Origin: Cellulomonadaceae bacterium
Lineage (GTDB): Bacteria; Actinomycetota; Actinomycetes; Actinomycetales; Cellulomonadaceae
Length of the DNA stretch: 7,335 nucleotides
Reading direction: 5' to 3'
Assembly (NCBI GenBank): GCA_031283115.1
Contig: JAITCK010000024.1
Span: 1-7,335 of the forward strand
Shown: one piece after another, positions 1 to 6,357 of the stretch
Layout of the letters: each line of letters starts with the position of its first letter
Numbering within the stretch: the stretch's first letter is position 1
The notes under the pieces: model-generated
The model's input: only the letters and a program-made list of their open reading frames with translations
Databases searched by the model: none
Told to the model about the DNA's origin: nothing
Position numbers and translations under genes: made by a program

Positions 1-33
1 CCCGTCCACCACCATGCCCCCCCCTACGATCCT

Positions 34-564
34 TCACTTTGCGCCCTCTGTGTCACGGTCGCCGTCATAGGATTCGACAATCTCGGTGACCATCTGCCAA
101 GCGCTGGCCTGCCCTAGCAGCCGCGAGCCCGGTTCAACGCCTAGGCGTAGTCCGTGATCGCGTACCAGCGAGGCCGCATAGGAGTTGTAGGTTGCCACCG
201 TGGGCCGGGCCAGCAGACTGGACATATCCACGGCCTCGACCCTGCCTGTCTGCCCGTCCGCTCCCCCTGACGTGTTGGCTTGGGCGCGGCGCAACTGCGC
301 CAGCCGGGAGGTCACCCGGTCAGCCAGTTCCCCAGCAGCTTTGCGGGTGAAGGTCAGGCCCAGCACCCGGTCTGGTTCGACAATTCCGTTGGCGATGAGC
401 CAGACAACTCGTGCCGCCATGGTCTCTGTTTTTCCTGACCCTGCCCCGGCAACCACCAGGGCAGATTCCAGGGGTGCTTCGATAACAGCGGCCTGCTCAT
501 CGGTGGGGGACGGCTTGCCGATGAGGTCGGCAATATCGCGGGCGGACAGTATTGTGGCGGTCAT
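34..564 (-). CDS. adnB: AdnB helicase-nuclease, N-terminal part, interrupted
   Basis: This is the N-terminal 176 residues of the second subunit of the AdnAB motor-nuclease, which resects DNA double-strand breaks before recombination. Visible UvrD/PcrA-type motifs are a Q motif (PTDEQ, residues 20-24), a Walker A box (GAGSGKT, 40-46), motif Ia (LTFTRKAAGEL, 70-80) and a motif Ib region (PTVATYNSYA, 121-130). The ATG at 564 was chosen because it overlaps the adnA stop as ATGA and has a GGAAGG ribosome site 7 bases upstream. Reading stops at a TGA at 34-36, directly after the conserved YDGD stretch. AdnB proteins are normally about 1,000-1,100 residues, so motifs II-VI and the nuclease are not in this frame. 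The 33 remaining bases contain a run of eight C (17-24), and the -1 frame stays open to the window edge. A frameshift in a low-complexity insertion, real or from sequencing, is therefore possible. Family identity is strong; whether the gene is truly broken is open. Confidence 0.85.
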   Translation of the reverse strand: MTATILSARDIADLIGKPSPTDEQAAVIEAPLESALVVAGAGSGKTETMAARVVWLIANGIVEPDRVLGLTFTRKAAGELADRVTSRLAQLRRAQANTSGGADGQTGRVEAVDMSSLLARPTVATYNSYAASLVRDHGLRLGVEPGSRLLGQASAWQMVTEIVESYDGDRDTEGAK

Positions 565-3500
565 GCGATGACCTTCCTTCCCTCGGGTTGCAGGGGGCAT
601 GACCGGCGCACCGGGCAAAAGTCGCATAGTTTGTTGGCCCGCGCTTCAAAGGTGGGGGCGGCCATCGTGTCTGCTGCCGTTTCGATGAGGTCACTGGCCC
701 AACTTTTGCCTTCTGCATCCGAGGTGATGCCGGGTTGGCTGCGCAGGGAGGCCGTTTTTGTGGGGGTTCCCAAATAGATCAGGCGGGCTTGGGCGCACCG
801 TGTTCCTGGCGGGAGCGCCGCAGACCGCGTTCCCGTTGGTTGTGTTCCCGGCGTCTGTGTTCCCGACGGTTGTCCTTCAAGTCCACCGCGTTCTACCGCC
901 ACCTGGTAGGCGCCGAGTTGCGGGTGAGTCACCGTCTCGCCTTGGGTGGGGGCTGTTGAACCCGTTTTGAGGTCGGCGACAACAACCTGGCCGTCGCTGC
1001 CTGCCTTTTCTACACGGTCGATGATTCCGCGCAGACGCGCCCGCCCCACATCAACACTGAAGGGCGCTTCGACGGCGATCACTTCCCCTGCGTCGCTGGT
1101 GTAATAGCCTGCGAGACGTTCCAGCATGTGTTCGGCGTTGGCGCGTAGGCGCCGCTCTGGCCAGCCTCCTTGCAGGCCCAGGGTGGGCCAACGCTCATTG
1201 AGGGCCGCTTTGAGGGCGCTCAGCGAGCCGATGGGGAGGGTTTCAGCAATGGAGTGAATGAGGGTTCCCAGGCTTTGACTCATCACCGATGCGGGCGTTC
1301 CGCCTGCCGCTTCGAAAGCCCAACGCAACGGGCAGGTAGACACGGTTTCCAGGCGTGACGGTGAGACGGGAACCTGGCTGTCTGGCCCCCACAGGGGAGC
1401 CTGGCTCGACACGGGAGCCACCCCGTACCAACTGGCAGGGTCAGCCCCGTCTACGCCTGCCGCCGCGAGCTGGGCAAGCAGGGTAGCAGCACCTTGGGTG
1501 TGACTCGTGGAGGCGTCAGGGTTGGACAGCAGGGCACTGCGGGTTTGAGCGACCAGGCCACGCAGGTCAAGCGGGGAGACGGGGGGCACCACCGTGCGCT
1601 CCCCCACCAGGTCACAAAAGACGCTGGGGCTGTCGTCTTCCCCATCAACAGCTGTGACGATGAGCCGCCGCCTGGCCCGCGACGTGGCAACAGCGAAGGC
1701 CCGCAACTCATCGGCAAGCACGTCTGCCCGAGTTTCTGCACCCCTGCCCTGGGCGCTGTCACTACGCCCAGCCAGTAGATCGACAAGAGCCTGCGAACCC
1801 AGCAGCGAGTCACGGATGCGCAGGTCAGGCCAGACGCCATCTTGTACACCAGCGACCACAACACAGTCCCATTCCCGTCCGGCTGCTCCTACCGGGGTGA
1901 GGGCAGCCACCTGGGAGACCCCGCTGGCGGTAGCGGCCAGGGAATCGGCGGGGAGATCTTGCCCGGCCAAGTAGTCGGCAAAGGCGACAGGCTGGGAGCC
2001 GGGATTACGGTCAACGAAAACCTCAGCCGCCTTGAACATGGACAGCACAGCATCAAGGTCACGGTCTGCGCGCGCCCCGGCAGGGCCACCGGCTAGAGCC
2101 CGCGAGCGCCAGCGGTCGGCTAATCCTGTTGCAGCCCAGAGCGCCCACATCACTGTTTGTGCGGTGGCTTCAGGAATGGCTGCCGCCTGTCGCCCGGCAG
2201 CCAGGACGCGGGCTACCTGTTGGGGGGCGGGGCGCACGTGGTCGGGCAGGGTGGCGCAACGGGCGGGATCTCCGAGGGCTTCAACCAGCAGGGCGTCAGA
2301 GGCCCGCCCGCCCCCACCGCTCAGCTCTTCGGTCCGTAGGGCACGGCGCAGGCGCCGCAAGCCCACAGCGTCTAGCCCTCCCAGCGGTGAACAGAGCAGG
2401 GTGACGGCGGTGGCAGCATCCAGCGCAGACTCTGCCGCAAGGCCCGCATCGTCGGCAGTGCAGTTGTCGGCAGTGCAGACCCGCAAGGCGGCAAGCAGGG
2501 GGGCGATGGCTGGCTCGTCACGCATGGGGACGTCTGACCCCAGCAGGCCCACCGGGACGGAGGCTGCCACCAGGTCGCGGCGGAGGCTGGCCAGGCGGGA
2601 GGTTGACCGCGTGATTACTGCCATGCGGTGCCAGGGGGTGCCGCCCAGCAGGTGTTGCGCCCGCAGTTCACGGGCAATCCAGGCCGCCTCTTGGGCTTGA
2701 CCTGGTGCGATGGCAACCTGAACCATCTGGCCGCCCTCACCTTCCCGCAGCCTTTGACTCTCCACTTGCCCCTCGCTCCCACTCCCCCCCTGGCCCCCGC
2801 CTGCGCTGGCGGCTGCGGCCCGGCGGGTCAGCGGCGTGCCAGCGGTGGGGATTCTGGCCGTAACCTGTTGAGTCACCTCACGCAGGGCCGGGCTTTGCCT
2901 CCACACCCTGTCGAGCACGCAGGCCTGTGCCGCGAAGGCACCCTCACCAGACCCAGCAGCCAAAGCCGTGCCCAGCAGGCCGGGAACGGCGCCCCGGAAG
3001 CCTTGCACAGCACTATCCGGGTCACCGCAGAGCACCAGGCGGGCACCGTCGCCGTGCAACACGGTGAGCAGGCGGGCGGTTGCTGCGGTGGCCTCCTGAT
3101 AGTCATCCACAACAATGAGGTCGAAGCCAGGGCGAGGCAGGCCGGGAACCTCCGCCTCCCATCGAGTCAAGGCCCCTGCCGCCGCATCGACAACGACGGC
3201 AGGGTCAAGGCGGGCGCCAACATCAGGCGTGGACGCTTTGAAGGCTGCATCGGATCGGTAGTCGGCAAACAGTTGGGCACCCAACACCCATTCGGCGCGG
3301 CCGTGGTCACGGCCAAGCGCAGCCAAGCCGCCAGGAGTCAGGCCACGCTCTGCAGCCCGCATGAGCAGGTCACGCAGTTCATGCCGGAAACCACGCAAGG
3401 CCAACGCTTCCAAGGGCAGGCCATCAGGCAGTGGCAGGTAGGCGCCGCCATCGTCTAGATGTCCGGCAAGAAGTTCAGCCAGGATGCGGTCTTGTTCCGG

Positions 3501-3965
3501 CCCGGCAATGAGAGTGGGGGCAGGGCGACCCCTAGCCGTGTCACGTTCACGGAGAATAGAGAAGGCCACAGCCGGGGCCGTGCGCACGATAGGGGCGGCC
3601 AGCACTCGACCCGCCTGGACTCCCACCTGCTGGGCCATACGACTGGCTAGACGGCGTGAAGCAGCGATGACCAGCACACGCGCCGGATCAAGCCCCCACT
3701 GCGTGATAGCCGTGGCAGCGATACTGGCAGCCACCGTACTTTTACCGCTACCAGCGGCCCCGGCAATAACCAGCGCCTTCGCCTGACGGGCAGCGTCAAG
3801 GGCCACCTGCTGCGAACCATCAAGCAAGGCAGCATCGGGCCCGTCGCTACAGGGGGCGACAATGGTTGGCGCGACGGCTGTTCCGCTCATGGGAACATTC
3901 AAGCGTCCCCCTCGGACATTGGAGGCGGACACGTCGAACGCAGGCACGAAATCTGCACCCAACAC
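561..3965 (-). CDS. adnA: AdnA subunit of the AdnAB helicase-nuclease
   Basis: This is the partner subunit of AdnB, a UvrD-like superfamily 1 motor fused to a RecB-type nuclease. Numbered from the GTG at 3965 (1,134 residues), the motor shows Walker A (GAAGSGKST, 69-77), a DExx-like box (VVDDYQEA, 285-292), motif III (GDPDSAVQGFRGA, 314-326), motif IV (VWRQSPALREV, 354-364), motif V of the AdnA type (AAGREW, 694-699) and motif VI (VATSRARRRLIV, 759-770). The nuclease shows LGTLIHSIAE (H904), GIIDRVE (D983), ADLKTG (D998, K1000) and QLGAYQVA. Cys878, Cys1114, Cys1117 and Cys1123 would hold a 4Fe-4S cluster. Gly/Ser-rich linkers lie near 388-413 and 549-553. The start is uncertain: GTG at 3965 leaves only 16 bases to the divergent gene and has a poor ribosome site. 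TTG at 3902 follows GAGGGGGA, and ATG at 3890 is also possible; neither removes a motif. It ends as ATGA on adnB. Confidence 0.9.
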   Translation of the reverse strand: MLGADFVPAFDVSASNVRGGRLNVPMSGTAVAPTIVAPCSDGPDAALLDGSQQVALDAARQAKALVIAGAAGSGKSTVAASIAATAITQWGLDPARVLVIAASRRLASRMAQQVGVQAGRVLAAPIVRTAPAVAFSILRERDTARGRPAPTLIAGPEQDRILAELLAGHLDDGGAYLPLPDGLPLEALALRGFRHELRDLLMRAAERGLTPGGLAALGRDHGRAEWVLGAQLFADYRSDAAFKASTPDVGARLDPAVVVDAAAGALTRWEAEVPGLPRPGFDLIVVDDYQEATAATARLLTVLHGDGARLVLCGDPDSAVQGFRGAVPGLLGTALAAGSGEGAFAAQACVLDRVWRQSPALREVTQQVTARIPTAGTPLTRRAAAASAGGGQGGSGSEGQVESQRLREGEGGQMVQVAIAPGQAQEAAWIARELRAQHLLGGTPWHRMAVITRSTSRLASLRRDLVAASVPVGLLGSDVPMRDEPAIAPLLAALRVCTADNCTADDAGLAAESALDAATAVTLLCSPLGGLDAVGLRRLRRALRTEELSGGGGRASDALLVEALGDPARCATLPDHVRPAPQQVARVLAAGRQAAAIPEATAQTVMWALWAATGLADRWRSRALAGGPAGARADRDLDAVLSMFKAAEVFVDRNPGSQPVAFADYLAGQDLPADSLAATASGVSQVAALTPVGAAGREWDCVVVAGVQDGVWPDLRIRDSLLGSQALVDLLAGRSDSAQGRGAETRADVLADELRAFAVATSRARRRLIVTAVDGEDDSPSVFCDLVGERTVVPPVSPLDLRGLVAQTRSALLSNPDASTSHTQGAATLLAQLAAAGVDGADPASWYGVAPVSSQAPLWGPDSQVPVSPSRLETVSTCPLRWAFEAAGGTPASVMSQSLGTLIHSIAETLPIGSLSALKAALNERWPTLGLQGGWPERRLRANAEHMLERLAGYYTSDAGEVIAVEAPFSVDVGRARLRGIIDRVEKAGSDGQVVVADLKTGSTAPTQGETVTHPQLGAYQVAVERGGLEGQPSGTQTPGTQPTGTRSAALPPGTRCAQARLIYLGTPTKTASLRSQPGITSDAEGKSWASDLIETAADTMAAPTFEARANKLCDFCPVRRSCPLQPEGRKVIA
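572..577 (-). promoter_or_regulatory. Ribosome binding site of adnB
   Basis: On the minus strand GGAAGG lies 7 bases before the ATG at 564, inside the last codons of adnA. It fixes the adnB start at the ATGA overlap and fits translational coupling between the two subunits. Confidence 0.7.
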
Positions 3966-3969
3966 GCCC

Positions 3970-3975
3970 TAAGAT
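3970..3975 (+). promoter_or_regulatory. Putative -10 element for a leaderless DUF3107 mRNA
   Basis: TAAGAT fits the TAnnnT pattern of actinobacterial -10 boxes and lies exactly at -12 to -7 relative to the A of the ATG at 3982. That is the placement expected when transcription begins on the start codon. No Shine-Dalgarno sequence is visible before the ATG. No convincing -35 was found. If real, this promoter sits just upstream of, or overlaps, the promoter and start region of the divergent adnA. Confidence 0.45.
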
Positions 3976-3981
3976 CACAGC

Positions 3982-4206
3982 ATGGAAATCACCATCGGCG
4001 TACAAAACTCCCCCCGCGAAGTCAGCATCGACACAGATCAAACCGCAGAAGCAGTGACCACAGCCGTCACCGTAGCCCTAGCAGACAACACTGTGCTCGA
4101 CCTCACAGACTCCCGCGGCCGCCGCGTACTCGTACCCGCCGCCACCATCGCCTACATCGAACTAGGCCCCGAAGAAAAACGCACCGTCGGCTTCGGCTCC
4201 CTATAA
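3982..4206 (+). CDS. DUF3107 family protein (TB9.4-like)
   Basis: This small cytoplasmic protein of 74 residues matches the DUF3107 family, of which mycobacterial TB9.4 (Rv3208A) is the familiar member; its function is unknown. The family pattern is visible throughout: an N-terminal strand with EITIGVQNSPREV, an acidic DTDQTAEAV segment, then LTDSRGRRVLVPAATIAYIELG, which is the most conserved part. There is no signal peptide or membrane segment, and the length is normal for the family. The ATG at 3982 starts the family consensus exactly. It diverges from adnA across 16 bases and converges on the ferritin-like gene across the 39-bp repeats. Codons here are strongly C-ending, like the neighbouring housekeeping genes. 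Expression from a leaderless transcript is likely. Confidence 0.88.
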   Translation: MEITIGVQNSPREVSIDTDQTAEAVTTAVTVALADNTVLDLTDSRGRRVLVPAATIAYIELGPEEKRTVGFGSL

Positions 4207-4207
4207 A

Positions 4208-4460
4208 CAACGCCTCGCGTTAGGCGCAGCACCCGACTGCCGCCTTCAACGCCTCACGTCAGGCGCAACACCCGACAGCCACCTTCAACGCCTCGCGTTA
4301 GGCGCAACACCCGACTGCCGCCTTCAACGCCTCACGTCAGGCGCAACACCCGACTGCCGCCTTCAACGCCTCGCGTGAGGCGCAACACCCGACTGCCGCC
4401 TTCAACGCTTCGCGTTAGGCGCAACACCCGACTGCCGCCTTCAACGCTTCGCGTTAGGCG
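4208..4460. repeat. 39-bp tandem repeat, six full copies plus one partial
   Basis: Units start at 4208, 4247, 4286, 4325, 4364 and 4403, each exactly 39 bases. A seventh copy (4442-4460) stops after 19 bases. Each unit begins with CAACGCCT, a variable 6-base centre, AGGCGCA, then a conserved CACCCGACTGCCGCCTT tail. CGCCT and AGGCG form a 5-bp hairpin around the centre. The centre alternates CGCGTT, CACGTC, CGCGTT, CACGTC, CGCGTG, and the last two copies have CGCTT in place of CGCCT, which leaves one G-U pair in RNA. Unit 1 differs at CAGCACC and unit 2 at ACAGCCACC. The array lies between convergent genes and may serve as a two-way transcription barrier. No T-run follows the hairpins, so they are not classic intrinsic terminators. 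The seventh copy overlaps the 3' end of the ferritin-like gene. Confidence 0.95.
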
Positions 4461-5194
4461 GCGAGGCCCATGGCGTCCATGCGGCGGGCGTGGGCACTGG
4501 TCAACTCGGCCAGCAGGTAGGTTTTGACGGCTTCGGCATCGGGGGCTCCCCCATCGTCACTGGTCACTCCGGCCACTTGAGCGGCGTTGACGGCCATAGT
4601 CAGGAACCGGGGACGCGACCGCATCAGCCCTTGCCCCAGCATGAAAGCCTCACCCACCACGCGCCGCCCCCACAAGGCCAGCCGCGACGCCAGAACTGTG
4701 TCATCGGCGCAAGCGGCGGCAATCCGGTCGACAATACCCACCCGATCCTCATCGTCATCATCAGCAAGAAGGGCTGCTACAGCCTCACCTTGGCCACTGA
4801 TACCCGTGGCCAGCAGGCGCACCAGGTCGCGGGCCACACCATGCACGATGAGGCCTTTGAGTAGCCCCTCCCACCAGTCGCTGGCTTCTGTGCGGGAGAT
4901 GAACCCGTCAAGCAGGCCATCGTAGGGGGCCATCAGGGTTTCGGCGTCATACCCGTAACCTTGCCCGATGGCGGCGAGGGCTTCCTGCTGGCCTGCAATG
5001 CTCACCGACCGGCGCATGAGGCGTTGGGCGTCAGCCATGCTCGGCGAGTCCCAGGTCAAGGACGCCACCAGGCAGAAGAGACGCAGTCGCGCGTAGGCTC
5101 CCAAGCCTGCCAGGTCGATGAGTTGCTGTTCGGTGTCGTTGAGGCTGTGTTGTGGTTCGACGCTCACACCCGCCAGCATAGACGGAATATGCAT
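4454..5194 (-). CDS. Ferritin-like fold protein, MiaE-like family
   Basis: This cytoplasmic, mostly helical protein (246 residues from the ATG at 5194) resembles the actinobacterial ferritin-fold family related to the tRNA hydroxylase MiaE (Rv3210c type). Recognisable family stretches are DLAGLGAYARLRLF (27-40), DWWEGLLKG (106-114), LALWGRRVVGEA (172-183) and the C-terminal LTSAHARRMDAMGLAA (231-246). An acidic loop, ADDDDED, lies near 144-150. In relatives I recall, helix 2 carries a Glu-x-x-His iron-binding motif; here the matching stretch is SIAGQQEAL (65-73), without that pair. Helix 1 also has Arg where Glu is usual. Glu109 and Glu182 are kept, so an intact di-iron site is doubtful. TTG at 5206 and ATG at 5179 are alternative starts; none has a good ribosome site. 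The last Ala codon and the TAA lie inside the final copy of the 39-bp repeat. The enzymatic role is unknown. Confidence 0.8.
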   Translation of the reverse strand: MHIPSMLAGVSVEPQHSLNDTEQQLIDLAGLGAYARLRLFCLVASLTWDSPSMADAQRLMRRSVSIAGQQEALAAIGQGYGYDAETLMAPYDGLLDGFISRTEASDWWEGLLKGLIVHGVARDLVRLLATGISGQGEAVAALLADDDDEDRVGIVDRIAAACADDTVLASRLALWGRRVVGEAFMLGQGLMRSRPRFLTMAVNAAQVAGVTSDDGGAPDAEAVKTYLLAELTSAHARRMDAMGLAA

Positions 5195-5221
5195 GCGACA
5201 GCCCAAAATCTGGAATGGCCA

Positions 5222-5233
5222 GGATATTTATCC
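5222..5233. promoter_or_regulatory. Small palindrome in the divergent intergenic region
   Basis: GGATA-TT-TATCC is a perfect 5-bp inverted repeat with a 2-base spacer, 28 bases before the ferritin-like ATG at 5194. It lies in AT-rich sequence where a minus-strand promoter would be expected. It could be an operator or part of that promoter. The short arms make chance a real alternative. Confidence 0.25.
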
Positions 5234-5388
5234 GCTGCTGTTCATCATCGCACCCCAACGGAAGCCTTTTTTCGCCCAGGGAGCGAGCAAAAAGCGTCGC
5301 AGAGTGCCGTGTTGGTTCTGTTGCTGGGTTTCCTTTCCTAGTCTACGAAGACGGGCAGGCCATAAAACTAAGCATGGCTAAGACCCCT

Positions 5389-5398
5389 TGTCATGACA
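5389..5398. promoter_or_regulatory. Palindrome TGTCATGACA upstream of the secretion operon
   Basis: This perfect 10-base palindrome lies 7 bases before the AAGGAG ribosome site of the small secreted protein gene. Its place in the presumed 5' leader or just downstream of a promoter suits a repressor operator. No matching second copy is visible in the intergenic region. Confidence 0.3.
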
Positions 5399-5405
5399 CA
5401 GATCA

Positions 5406-5411
5406 AAGGAG
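5406..5411 (+). promoter_or_regulatory. Ribosome binding site of the secreted protein gene
   Basis: AAGGAG lies 5 bases before the ATG at 5417. It selects this start over the upstream in-frame ATG at 5393 and places a basic n-region (MRKTHR) at the head of the signal peptide. It is the strongest Shine-Dalgarno site in the window. Confidence 0.8.
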
Positions 5412-5416
5412 ACCTC

Positions 5417-5812
5417 ATGCGCAAGACACACCGGATCCTGATGATTGGGGCACTCTCTGCTGTACTCACTGTAGGTGGAGCGTTGGCCGCTTCCGCGACA
5501 ACCAGCGCCATTTCAGGAACAACAACCAGCGCAACATGGGTGAACTATGCCACCGTGAGAAGAACTACTCAATCAACAGTTTCTTTCACCCCCACTGACC
5601 TCCTCTACCAGGGAGGAAACGTAAACTCGCTCCAGTTACGGTTGCTCAACGAAAACGGTGGCGTACTTTCATCATCAAAGACCTGGACAAGTAAGATCAA
5701 CCAAACGATCATGACTGGCCTTTCCATCAACTATCCTTTCCGCATGTCGGCCTGCTGCTATTACTCAGGATCGGGTGGTGATTCTGGATGGGCCGGAAAC
5801 CTCACGTACTGA
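5417..5812 (+). CDS. Small secreted protein of unknown family
   Basis: The product has 131 residues with a clear Sec signal peptide: MRKTHR n-region, hydrophobic stretch at about 7-24 and a probable cut after ALAASA (residue 27), leaving about 104 residues outside the cell. The mature part starts Thr/Ser-rich (28-40) and then looks beta-rich, with alternating polar and hydrophobic segments such as STVSF and LQLRLL. It ends in Gly/Ser-rich sequence and the aromatic tail GWAGNLTY. Adjacent Cys113 and Cys114 (SACCYY) are its only cysteines; a disulfide between partners or a vicinal pair is possible. No catalytic motif is seen. I do not recognise the family. It leads an operon with a lipoprotein, an adaptor and an ABC ATPase, which suggests an exported effector or bacteriocin-like peptide. 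It does not show clear lactococcin 972 family sequence. Codon use is less GC-rich than the AdnAB genes. Confidence 0.75.
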   Translation: MRKTHRILMIGALSAVLTVGGALAASATTSAISGTTTSATWVNYATVRRTTQSTVSFTPTDLLYQGGNVNSLQLRLLNENGGVLSSSKTWTSKINQTIMTGLSINYPFRMSACCYYSGSGGDSGWAGNLTY

Positions 5813-6357
5813 CCGTTACATCAACGAAGCAGAAGTTTTGCGCGGCAGTACTGGCAGCGCTCACCGTGCCGTTGATCTTGTCGGGTTGCGGAAGCGCCAA
5901 AGCAGATGCGCTCAGTGATTCATCCAGTCAAGTCACAGAGCAGATGAGTGCTGAGGGAACATATGATTTCGCGGGAATGCTTGCTAACTTCCATGCCACT
6001 GCCGCTACTCTGGATTTCCCTGACGGCCACACCGAGTGGGAACCGCCAAAACCGCCGCCCGATGTGCTTCCTGACGGAACCATTCGGGAGCCTGTTTACG
6101 AGCAGGGTTTTGGAGAAAGCGTTGCCTACTCATACTGGATGTGTTCCTGGCAAAGGGAGTGGCTTGAACAACGTGGCACAAGTGACGAAGCAGCAAGCCA
6201 CGCATTAGCGGTGCTCGCTACATTCCCTGACACTCCTGGGTGGAGGTGGTGGGATCCTGAATCTGCTCAAAGTCATTTCCTGTCGATGATCGAAAAAGCA
6301 TCCTTAGGCGACCCGACAGAAATGCAGAAAGATGTAGTGTTTTGCAACCAATGGTGA
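5788..6357 (+). CDS. Trp-rich lipoprotein of unknown family
   Basis: The product has 189 residues with a lipoprotein signal peptide: basic n-region (K14, K16), hydrophobic 17-31 and lipobox LSGC with the lipidated Cys34. It should be anchored to the outer face of the membrane. The mature part has a Ser/Asp-rich linker (35-55), a proline-rich segment (EPPKPPPDVLPDG, 85-97) and a C-terminal region with eight tryptophans, including WMCSWQREW and GWRWWD. Cys119 and Cys186 may form a disulfide. I recognise no family. The ATG at 5788 lies 25 bases inside the preceding gene and has only a weak GGTGGTG-like site; coupling to the upstream gene is likely. Its 3' end overlaps the adaptor start. Between a small secreted protein and an export adaptor, a role as an immunity or accessory lipoprotein is conceivable, but that is inference. 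Confidence 0.72.
   Translation: MGRKPHVLTVTSTKQKFCAAVLAALTVPLILSGCGSAKADALSDSSSQVTEQMSAEGTYDFAGMLANFHATAATLDFPDGHTEWEPPKPPPDVLPDGTIREPVYEQGFGESVAYSYWMCSWQREWLEQRGTSDEAASHALAVLATFPDTPGWRWWDPESAQSHFLSMIEKASLGDPTEMQKDVVFCNQW

Larger units (their letters stand above)
5195..5416. other. Divergent intergenic region
   Basis: These 222 bases separate the minus-strand ferritin-like gene from the plus-strand secretion operon and hold no credible gene. They should contain promoters for both. Weak plus-strand candidates are TTGCTG (5321-5326) with TACGAA (5344-5349) at a 17-base spacing, and a -10-like CATAAA (5361-5366) with no clear -35. Two palindromes lie at 5222-5233 and 5389-5398. The base composition falls here from the GC-rich left part to the AT-richer operon. 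Confidence 0.5.

Noticed and set aside
2032..2700. Plus-strand open frame of 222 codons
   Set aside because: Arg/Ala/Ser-rich product antisense to adnA with no domain pattern; a composition artefact.
2628..3458. Long open frame of 276 codons on the plus strand
   Set aside because: It lies fully antisense to the AdnA motor domain, has no recognisable motifs, and is the kind of open shadow frame common opposite GC-rich genes.
4208..4460. CRISPR array
   Set aside because: The 39-bp units abut directly with no unique spacers, so this is a simple tandem repeat.
5266..5294. Possible terminator with CTTTTTTCGC and GCGAGCAAAAAG arms
   Set aside because: The arms pair only with a 2-base bulge and the structure lies in a divergent intergenic region where no transcript needs to end.
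5417..5812. Lactococcin 972 family bacteriocin
   Set aside because: The gene context is similar, but the mature sequence lacks the family's typical aromatic and Gly pattern as I recall it, so the name is not supported.
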